From Meconema thalassinum (taxonomy: Eukaryota; Arthropoda; Insecta; Orthoptera; Tettigoniidae), in NCBI GenBank assembly GCA_946902985.2, contig OX336393.1, positions 132,274,533 to 132,338,532 on the forward strand: 64,000 bases of DNA, given 5' to 3'. The position numbers and the translations under genes are program-made. Shown here piece after piece: positions 56,093-64,000 of the stretch. Positions within the stretch are counted from its first letter, which is position 1. Each line of letters begins with the position of its first letter. Under the pieces are notes generated by a model. That model saw nothing but the letters and a program-made list of their open reading frames with translations. It had not been told where the DNA came from and did not search any database.

Positions 56093-56108
56093 CGGACAAG
56101 CCCCCTAA

Positions 56109-57776
56109 TGTAGGAAAGGATTTTGATTAGCGAACAAACCGAACACGTCTTTAAGTAATTTTAAGTATAACAAGAAGTTCCGTTAAGAACTATACAGCCT
56201 ACTTTTCATGCCAATGATTATTCTACAGAATATGAACCTATCTAGAATAATGACGAAATTAAGTTGCTAATATCGAAATTTCCAATTAGTTCGAAATACT
56301 GTATACCTGGCATAATGTATCCTAATAGAGCACTACAGTTGGCAGCCCTGATGACTGAATATATTCTGAGTTCCGTCTCTTACGGTACTAAATACAAAAT
56401 TTGGTTGAAGTCCACTGGATAGCATGGACGTTACATGCAGTTAAACATTGGATCTAAAAGCGCGTAAAATCATGTTGGCAACAATGTCATGCATGTATTG
56501 GTCAGAAATAATCTGAAATAATATGATCTATTGTTGTGCCAATTTTGAATGAAATCCATTAGCTAGTATAGAAGTTACATGCATTTTAAAATTGGACCTA
56601 TCAGCAGGCTTAGAATCATGTTGGCAGCACTGACGTATATTAGTTACTCCAAATTCGTCTAGAATGCCAGGTACTATACGTGTGCAAAGTTTAGAGCTAT
56701 TGGCTTGCATACTTTCTGATATATTGATATTAGGGTAACAAAAATAGGGACAGCACATATTAACAGTTGGCAGCCCTGGTTGCTCCTTAGAATACGCATA
56801 GTCATATCTGTTATGGTACACATAGCACATACGAAATTTGGTTGAAATCCAAATGATAGAATGGAAGTTACATGTATTTAAAGTTGGACCTGTCAGCAGG
56901 CTTAGAATCATGTTGGTAGCTCTGACGTATATAAGTTACTCCAAATTAATATAGAATGTCAGGTACTATACGTGTGCATAGTTTAAAGCTGTCGGCTTGC
57001 ATACTTTCTGATATATTGGTATTTGGATAAAATAAATAAGGAGCATTTATTAACAGTTGGCAGCCCTGGTAGGTCTTAAGAATACGCTCAGTCATATCTG
57101 GTTATGTACATATACAACATACGAAATTTGGTTGAATTCCTCTTGATAGTGTAGAAGTTATATGCATTTAAAAATTGGACTTATCAGGAGGCTTATAATC
57201 ATTTTGGCAACACTGCCATGTTTGGCCTCCTGGAAATTAAACTGAAATATTATGATCTGTACGTGTGCCAATTTTGAAGTAGCTCCCATTCATACTTTCC
57301 AAGATATCCAACATGGAGCTCAAATTTCAATTGCGATTTTTTAGCAGTTGGTAGCACTGACATCATTTTCAAATATGGCCGTGAGATATTCAGGTATAGA
57401 TCTTTACTCCTACCAAATTTTGTTTCGATTGCTGCAGCCGTTTAGGAGTTGATAGGGGGGAACACACACACAGCCAGACAGACAGACAGAAGGACAGACA
57501 GACAGACAGACAGACACACATTTGCCCGATCTCATAAGTCTACTTTTTCCTCATTTTTGCAAAATGTGAAAAGTAGGCTAAAAACTGTATTTACACATAA
57601 GATTACAACAGATAAGATTGCACAAAACTTAGCGTGACTTCACTCGACACAAAACTGACACACTGCTCGTCCTCTCTTTTTCACGGCTTCCTCTCGGTTC
57701 TTCTACGCGGCGCCACCGGGCGGTCCCGAGACTGGCGGGAAACCCACGAACGGTTCATCATCTTCCGATTCCCACA
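56109..57776 (-). repeat. 5' LTR of gypsy element, split by HTE-B
   Basis: Bases 56109-56168 and 57580-57776 reproduce the 3' LTR without differences that I can see. Between them is a 1,411-bp insertion at the A5 run of GTATAAAAACTG. Confidence 0.92.
56169..57579 (+). mobile_element. HTE family B element inside gypsy LTR
   Basis: It begins AACAAGAAGTTCCGTTAAG, has AGCCTACTTTTCATGCC, and ends TTTTTGCAAAATGTGAAAAG then TAGGCT. The array of about 147-bp monomers shows TGCCAACTG/TGGCAGC-type cores (for example about 56340, 56474, 56623, 56770 and 57061). The AGCCGTTTAGGAG block and a CAGACAGACAG microsatellite (about 57468-57520) precede the end hairpin. Compared with the empty LTR it adds 1,411 bp, and only A residues are ambiguous at the borders. 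Confidence 0.9.
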
Positions 57777-57839
57777 TAAATTATATATAAACTTTTGAAC
57801 TGACGGTGGTTTTGGGGTCTGGGGGATGTGAAACGGGAA

Positions 57840-59634
57840 GATATGTCGAAATTTTCCGGAAGTCGAAACATGGTACCCATTGCAATAGTTAGCTTTCTAA
57901 TGAAATCTACCTAAAACCGTGTTTCAAAGGGAATCAGCATAAGAAGTCAGGAAAACAAGCAATGAGTGATGCTGATAATAATTCGACACCTAACCTCAGT
58001 GCAGCAGGCAGGAAGCTTACTCCAAATGTTGGAGTTATTTGAGGGTGATGGTGATATGGGTTGCTACATTTTTGATGTAAATCTTATGTTTCGAGGGTTA
58101 CAGGAATGTCTTAGATGTGTGTGTGTGGTGAACCTGTGGTACTTAACCTAACCAATTTAGGAGGTTTGGGATGTAAAGTGACAGTTAATTGTGAATCATG
58201 TTCTGAAGTAGGTACTTTTTACAACAGTGCAGTATTGGGGAAAACAAAGAATGTGCTATCTGTAAATAGGAGAGCAGTTTATGCCATGAGGTGTATTGGG
58301 CTAGGACTACAAGGCCTAAGTGTGTTTTGTGCTATAATGAACATGCCACCACCTGTGCAGAGAAGTGCCTATATCCGTATTGTGGATCATATTCTTGATG
58401 CCACATCTAAAGCTTCAGAAGAATATATGTTGCAGGTGGCAAAAGAAGAATCTGAACTCAGCAATTCTTCTGAGGTATCAGTGTCTTGTGATGGAACTTG
58501 GCTGACTAGGGGCCACACATCACACCATGGTGTAGCTGTTGCTATTGGAGCTAAAACTGGTAAAGTTGTGGACTTAGAAGTACTTTCATCAGTATGTAAG
58601 GGATGTGAACACTGGAATGGGAAGGGAAATACTATAGAATATGCTGAATTCATGGACATACACTCAGAAGTATGTGGAAAAAATCACTCAGGTACAGCAG
58701 GCAGCAAGGAGTTGGAGGGAATGAAACGAATATTCAGTCGGTCAGAAGAGAGGCGGGGGCTGAAATATGTCAACTACATTGGGGATGGTGACAAAAAAGC
58801 TACAGAGCAGTCGATGAAATGTAACCGTATGGGTCTCACATAAAGGTTAATAAAATAGAGTATGTTGGCCATGTTCATAAACGCATGGGGACTCGGCTTA
58901 GAAATCTAAAGGCTAATTATAAAGGGAAAAAATTAGAAGATGGCAAGCCGCTGTCAGGTAAAAAAAATAGGCTCACTGATGCTGTTATTATCACCTTGAC
59001 AGTGTACTATGGCAATGCCATTAGAAGTAATAGCACTTGAGCTTCAGAAATGAAAACAGCCATTAGGGCTATCTGGCATCACAAAGCCTCAACTGATGAA
59101 ACACCTATGCATGATTTCTGTCCCAAAGGAGTTGATTCTTGGTGTAGTTACCAAAGGGTTGTCTCTGATGGCAAGGAAAAAGAACATCATCACAAGAAGA
59201 ACATACCTATGGCAATAACGAAAGAAATTAGACCCATTTTTAAAGATTTGTCTTCCGGTGATCTTTTGAAGCGGTGTGTGGGTAGTCACACACAGAATAG
59301 TAACGAATCTCTGAATGTCAAAATATGGAAAATATGCCCTAAAACAGGATTCTGTGGCCAAAAAACTGTGTTGATAGCAGCAAAGGATGCAGCCATCACA
59401 TTCAATGTTGGGATGAACGGAAGACTGACGGTTGTAAAAGAAATGGGACTGGACCCAGGAGCTTACTGCATTCAAGGACTGAATCAGAAGGATGTCAGAA
59501 GAATTCAGTCAGCTGAGAAGAGGGCCCTTGAATCCACAATAGAAGCCAGGAGATGCAGAAAGAGGCTCCAATTGCAGGAAGAAGGAAAGAAACATGATAT
59601 TGAAGGTGTGACTTATAGACCAGGACAGTTTTGA
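57840..59634 (+). pseudogene. Mutator-like transposase-domain gene, degenerate
   Basis: It belongs to the arthropod protein group annotated as Mutator-like transposase domain. An upstream segment (FKGNQHKKSGKQAMSDADNN, about 57927-57986) and SAAGRKLTPNVGVI lie in one frame. The frame changes near 58000 and again in the GT-repeat near 58113, into CVCGEPVVLNLTNLGGLGCK. Then come SCDGTWLTRGHTSHHG (first catalytic Asp region) and YVNYIGDGDKKA. A one-base shift near 58825 leads to PYGSHIKVNKIEYVGHVHKR, then an in-frame TGA at 59038. The last part (59050-59634) has ETPMHDFCPKGVDSWC, LKRCVGSHTQNSNESLN and CPKTGFCGQKT, and ends in a basic tail. Terminal inverted repeats were not identified. Confidence 0.82.
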
Positions 59635-59639
59635 ATGGT

Positions 59640-61130
59640 GAGGGGTCCGAAAGTTGTATTATTTTTGTGCCAACAATTTTAAAGCTGTTTTCCTGAAAAC
59701 TATAATTTTTAATACCGTTTTCACCATAATTCTGTTATTATTTCATGGATTATGATGATTTTTTCAGGGTTTCCTCCCATAAGGCTGTACTACAATATGT
59801 ACCACATACAGGTCATTAGGATTTATATTTGTTTTTATACTGTATTTTTCTTTAAAAAAGAACTATTTTCAGCTGCTCTGAATAAAAATCAAATAAAAGT
59901 ACTTAATATACAGTTAATGCTAGTGATTGAGGCACATTTTGAAGGTGCAGATGTAATACGCATCTTAAAAAAGAAAAGCAGAAAATTTCTCATAAACTTG
60001 GGATATATAAGGGAAACGATGATGCATGGTAAAAAATTTGGCAAATTTTGAAAATTCTCTAAAAAATTCTTATGATAAGAGTTTTGACACTTTAAAAGTT
60101 GCTTTTGGTTGCCACAAGCTTGCCATTACTGTGATACACATTATCATAATTCTGTCAACAATATTTGTAGCATGTTCAAGAATCGAATGAATATTGACAA
60201 TTTTCCCTCTCTTAAGCTGGACCTCCCTCCCCCCCCCCCCTTAAAAGGCGCACGGACGACAGGTTTTTCTTGGACTCGATTCACTGCAATCGTTACTGCT
60301 CGGCTTCCTTTGGTCATAAATGAATGTTTTTCTACAGAAACCTTCCTGGAGATATCCTTTACAGAATAATGAAGACCGCATCAAAATCCATTCAGTGGTT
60401 CTCGAGATTACCCGTTACATCCAAGAATCGGGGATTTTGTTTTATTCTATGTAGATATATTTGTTGCAGCCAATGGCTTTATTATATTGAACAAAATTAA
60501 TTACAAACCAATTTCAACTCTATATTGTGCGGTACAAAACTGGGCCAAAAATTGATGTCTCTCTCTACAGATTTCTACATATCTCCCACAATTCTCCCCA
60601 CTTCTCTTGCACATACAATCGAATCCAGGATCATGAAAACTTGTGATTTCGCAGATAAGATGTTGAAAACCATACGCAGAGAATCTAGTTGTCAAATGTC
60701 TTTGTTCGTAGTTTGCTTGCTTCCAGTCGTGGGAGTCATAGCATCTGTTGCATAAAACGCTGTCCATACTTCTGTTACCCTTGTTTGTGTTTCAATAATG
60801 GTACCGGTGTAAGCGATCGTGGCTGGCAATACGGCGAACATTTTCCACATAATACTGCTCCCTGGCTAGCGAGTATACGACTCTACACGAAATAGTGTGA
60901 ACTTAGACAGATATAAAGTATTCTTGAGGAAAGTTATCTTGCCTTTTACAAGCTCTAAGAGATGTTTATTTGAGAGATGAATCCATACATATTCTATGCC
61001 GTATGTAACAATAGGCGATGTCTTTGGGAGAATATTTTTATTGCAGTTGCTTTGGAAATCAACAAATCCTTAGAAAACTTCGAATTAAAAATCAACACTA
61101 TGAAAACATTTTCCGAGGCTGAACCATATT
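59640..61130. other. Unassigned sequence
   Basis: It includes a C-run (60226-60240) and frames of up to 99 codons without recognisable domains. It probably contains the remaining 3' flank of the Mutator-like element, whose border I cannot see. Confidence 0.4.
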
Positions 61131-61134
61131 TGCT

Positions 61135-61265
61135 TTCAGGCAAGGCTACAATCGGAGGAAGAATGGTGGAACGACAGAGCAAAGTGGAGAGGAACCATAT
61201 TTGGCCCCACCCAGTGTCAACTGGAAAAGGGGAAATGAAGATGATGATGATGGTGACTATGAAAA
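61135..61265 (+). pseudogene. Probable LINE ORF2 C-terminus with GAT tail
   Basis: The plus-strand frame reads LQSEEEWWNDRAKWRGTIFG then PTQCQLEKGK and a stop, followed by GATGATGATGATGG. A Trp/Arg-rich end with a short repeat tail is typical of non-LTR ORF2 termini. Short and uncertain. Confidence 0.45.
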
Positions 61266-61280
61266 CAAAATTAGTGATAG

Positions 61281-63402
61281 TTGACAAAAAAAAAGGAGCG
61301 TACAACTAGAACAATCATAGAAGTGAAAAACACTGCAATTGAACAAATCACAGAATTCCCATATTTGGGTTGTGTGATAACCTCTAATAACAAGTGCCTG
61401 CCAGAAATCAGGAGAAGAATAGTGGTAGCAAAACAAGCCTTCCGAAAAAAAATAACTTATTGCTAAATAATCACCTCAGTTTGAGGACTAGAAAGTCATC
61501 TCTCAAGACCTTTGTTTGGAGTGTCTTACTGTTTGGATGTGAAACCTGGACATTAGGGTAACTGGAGGAAACAAAACTTAAGGCTGCAGAAATGTGGTTT
61601 TGGAGAAGAATGACAAAAACAAGTTGGATGGACAGGAAAACAAATGATATTGTTCTGCCGGACGAGAAGGAGGATCGATGTTTATTAAAAGCACAAAAAA
61701 GGAGGAAAACCAGTAGTTCAGTGAAGAACTATACAGCCTATTTTCATACATCCTATCAACATATACAATTTCAGTTTGATTGCTGTAATAGATTCGTAGA
61801 TATTAAGAACCGACTAAATATTTCGGATGGTCGCCATGTGGTATTTTATATATGTAGGTCCTAGAGTTATGTACTGTTACATGCAGATTATTGTGAACGT
61901 GTAGTATTCAAATTTCAATCGCATGATTAGGACACAAGAAGTAACAAGGAGATTTAAAAATTTTTCACAGCTGCCATCTTGAGGTTATGGAAATAATTGA
62001 AATAAATTAGATGCCAGTGGATTAACATTCGTAAAAGGATTTACTGTACCAAGTTTCACTGCACGCGGATGGTTAAATTGCGAGAAACATCCATGTGAAT
62101 ATTTATAATTCGCGTCACCGCCATGTTGGATTTGTGATCACCAGGTTATTTAAAGTCCTATAGGTGAACTTAAGTTCATAGCCCCTATGAACATTAAAAA
62201 ATGCAGTTTGATTGCTAAAATAGATTCGTAGATATTCAGTATCGTCTAAATATTTCGGATGGTCGCCATGTTGGATTGTTAAAAGTATAGGCCATAGAGT
62301 CATGTACCATTAAAGGAAAATTATTGCTTAGGTTCATTATTCAAACATTCACTTCGATCGCACGATTACGACACAAGAAATAAAAACTTAATTTTAAAAT
62401 TCGCACTGCCGCCATCTTGAGGTTATCTAAACAATTGAACTAAATTAGATACCAGTGGATTACAATGTGTATAAATATTTCCTGTACCAGGTTTCAGTGC
62501 GCTTGGAACATTAAATCGCGAGAAAGGTCTATTTAAAATTTTCAAATTCGCTTGGCCGCCTGTTCGTTTTGTAGTTAACCGGTTTTTGAAAGTCTTATAG
62601 ATGGACTTCCAGTAGTGACCTTTATCTCCGTACAAAATTTTAGGGAGTTACCGCTAATAGTTTCAGAGTTATAGAATGCCGGTGAAATATTTCGCACATC
62701 CGCCATCTTGTGATTATGTAAACAATTGAACGAAGTTAGATGTCGGTGCATTACAATGTATATAAACATATACTGGACCAAGTTTCATTGCGTTTGGTTG
62801 ATTAAATCGCGAGAAACTTCTATTTAAACGTCGCAAATTCGCTTGGCCGCCATGCTGGTTTTGTAGTTACCAGGTTTTCAAACGTCACATAAGTGAACTT
62901 ATAGTAGTACCCTCTATCACCATAGAAAATGTCAGGGTAATATCGGTAATAGTTTCGGAGATAATGAATGCTGGTGATATATTTCGCACAGCCGCCATGT
63001 TGGATTGGTGAGTCATAACAAAATTTGAAGGACACGGTCGAGGTCGCCGGGAATAGTGCTATGAACTCTCTGAGTTTCATTGAAATCGCTCCTGCCGTTT
63101 AGATTTGATTAGGGGGGACACACACACGAATCACACACACACACGGACAAAAGGTGATCCCATAAGCCTATTTTTTCAAAATTGAAAATAGGCTAATAAA
63201 TCTCCTTGGACATGTATTCAGGCATGACTCTCTTCTCCCAACCATTATTGAGGGCAAAGTATTGGGAAAGAAACCTAGGGAACGTCCAAGGATGTCGTAC
63301 ATCAAGAACTCCATTGGAGAACTGGCGTGTGGTTCTTATGGCAGCATGAAGAGACTAGCAGAAGCCCGTCAAATGTGGCTCAATCGACAAGGATTTGCCT
63401 TT
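61281..63402 (+). pseudogene. LINE ORF2 C-terminal part split by HTE-A
   Basis: Before the insertion: EVKNTAIEQITEFPYLGCVI, EIRRRIVVAKQAF, then after stops and shifts a segment resembling KTFVWSVLLFGCETWTL and FWRRMTKTSWMDRKTND, ending near LLKAQKRRK. After it (63197-63402): LLGHVFRHDSLLPTIIEGKV, RPRMSYIKNSIGE and MKRLAEARQMWLNRQGF. This is the standard C-terminal region of CR1/Jockey-like LINE ORF2. The last part is cut off by the fold-back element at 63403. Confidence 0.8.
61708..63196 (+). mobile_element. HTE family A element inserted in LINE ORF2
   Basis: It starts AACCAGTAGTTCAGTGAAG (one change from the usual AACAAG) and ends AAAATTGAAAATAGGCTAA. Monomer cores occur at about 61833, 61974, 62121, 62267, 62410, 62560, 62702, 62848 and 62995, again near 146 bp. 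A CA tract (about 63117-63145) precedes the hairpin. The insertion is in the A-rich KRRK codons of the LINE. Confidence 0.82.
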
Positions 63403-63975
63403 GAGTCGTCCAGTTGCAAAACTCGTTTAATCCACTTGTGAATAAGAATCATTTTCATGAGAAACGTTTCTCTGGACTTTGCCTCGCGTATCTTTTGTGT
63501 TTGTTGTTTTCTACTTTTTGCTTTGTGTTTTGGTTTCTGGTTTTGTGTTTGCTTTGTGCTTTTGCTTTTGAATTTTACTTTTTGCTTTTCTTTCTTGGTT
63601 TTGGTTTTGTGTTTGTTTTCTGCTTTTGCTTTTTAGAATTTTGCTTTTTGCCTTATGTTTCTTGATTTTTGTTTTCTGCTTTTGCCTTTTTTTTATTTTG
63701 CTTTATGCTTCATGTCTTTTGTTTTTGGTTTTGTGTTTGTTTCCTGGAAAATCAAATTAAAACAAAAATTAAACATAACAAATTAAAACAAAATCAAAGG
63801 AAATAAAATAAAACAAAACAAAATGATCAAAACCAAAATTAAATAAAACAATAAAATTAAATTAAACAAAATAAAATAAAGTAAAATAAGATAAAATAAA
63901 ATAATTGAATAATTAATTTTAAGACATGATCCTTATTCACAAGTTGATTAAACGATTTTTGCAAATGGACGACAC
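63403..63975. mobile_element. Fold-back TIR element, short copy
   Basis: The left end GAGTCGTCCAGTTGCAAAAC pairs with the inverse of the right end (GTGTCGTCCATTTGCAAAAA). The first ~90 bases are nearly identical to the copy at 37515 (CCACTTGTGAATAAGAATCA, AAACGTTTCTCTGGACTTTG). A T-rich left half and an A-rich right half follow. It has no insertion and is 573 bp. A clean 4-bp duplication is not visible. Confidence 0.78.
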
Positions 63976-64000
63976 ATTTAGTAAATGACTAGCATAAGTA

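Larger units (their letters stand above)
51100..57776 (-). mobile_element. Ty3/gypsy-type LTR retrotransposon
   Basis: Both LTRs start TG and end CA, and TAAA flanks the element on both sides (51096-51099 and 57777-57780), a 4-bp target duplication. The order on the minus strand is 5' LTR (56109-57776, interrupted), leader, gag, zinc knuckles, protease, reverse transcriptase, RNase H, integrase, 3' LTR (51100-51356). RT before integrase places it in the Ty3/gypsy group. No env-like frame is present. Without the 1.41-kb HTE-B insert it would be about 5.27 kb. The LTRs read identical outside the insert, so integration is recent, yet gag and pol carry a few disabling changes. Confidence 0.95.

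Noticed and set aside
51096..57780. Possible endogenous retrovirus
   Set aside because: No env-like frame exists between integrase and the LTR; it is an LTR retrotransposon.
58115..59634. Domesticated, functional Mutator-derived host gene
   Set aside because: Multiple frameshifts and a stop codon disrupt it in this copy.
59752..60051. 99-codon plus-strand frame after the Mutator-like relic
   Set aside because: AT-rich, hydrophobic at the start, and without recognisable motif or support for a start.
63399..63979. 4-bp target duplication for the second fold-back copy
   Set aside because: The flanks CTTT and ATTT do not match exactly, so no duplication is claimed.

Overview
This is eukaryotic, repeat-dominated DNA from a large, AT-rich arthropod-type nuclear genome. 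The SINE heads, long AT-rich spacers, Tc1/mariner/hAT relics and RTE-like and other LINEs suggest an insect, possibly an orthopteroid one, but the species cannot be fixed from sequence alone. I see no bacterial operon, rRNA gene, CRISPR array or intact host gene. The only candidate piece of a host gene is one exon-like segment at 35457-35712.

The dominant component is a group of non-coding mobile elements that I call HTE (hairpin-terminated elements) in three sequence families. One end reads AACAAG(T/A)AGTTC followed by a short hairpin. The other ends in a hairpin whose outer arm (AGCCTATTTT / AAAATAGGCT in family A, AGCCTACTTTTC in B, AGCCTACTTTC in C) is also the inverse of a block near the first end. 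A GT/CA microsatellite and often a C-run lie next to the second hairpin. Their interiors are tandem arrays of diverged monomers spaced about 146 bp (nucleosome length), in family A and, with unrelated sequence, in family B. Family A monomers carry a GCC(G)CCAT(C/G)TTG core resembling a YY1/Pleiohomeotic site. Copies interrupt an LTR, a SINE, a LINE reading frame, another repeat and other HTEs, always in runs of A/T. The architecture resembles non-autonomous Helentron/DINE-like Helitrons, an inference strengthened by decayed Helitron helicase, zinc-motif and OTU-protease sequences at 43.2-45.9 kb.

Layout. 0.4-7.8 kb: hairpin repeats, HTE-A copies and a SINE split by an HTE-A. 10.6-12.3 kb: a Tc1-like transposon with perfect 28-bp TIRs and a frame-restoring 80-bp GT-AG intron candidate. 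12.3-17.6 kb: AT-rich DNA without recognisable features. 17.6-18.8 kb: 5'-truncated LINE with a repeat-bearing 3' region. 20.8-21.9 kb: SINE and hairpin repeat. 22.6-25.4 kb: HTE-B nested in HTE-B. 26-33 kb: HTE-C fragment, SINEs, HTE-C nested in HTE-A, LINE tail. 33.7-35.3 kb: hairpin repeat, mariner-like transposase relic, LINE tail. 35.9-41.5 kb: inverted mariner relic, then an HTE-C end interrupted by a hAT MITE and by a fold-back TIR element that itself contains an RTE-like LINE. 41.9-49.4 kb: SINEs, LINE tail, Helitron/OTU relic with tandem duplication. 51.1-57.8 kb: a Ty3/gypsy-type LTR retrotransposon on the minus strand with identical LTRs and a 4-bp TSD, one LTR split by HTE-B. 57.8-59.6 kb: degenerate Mutator-like transposase. 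61.1-64.0 kb: LINE split by HTE-A, then a second fold-back element.

Most coding sequences are transposase or polymerase relics with frameshifts or stops. The nesting gives a relative chronology: the gypsy insertion is young (identical LTRs), and the HTE-B inside its LTR is younger still, so the HTE group moved recently.
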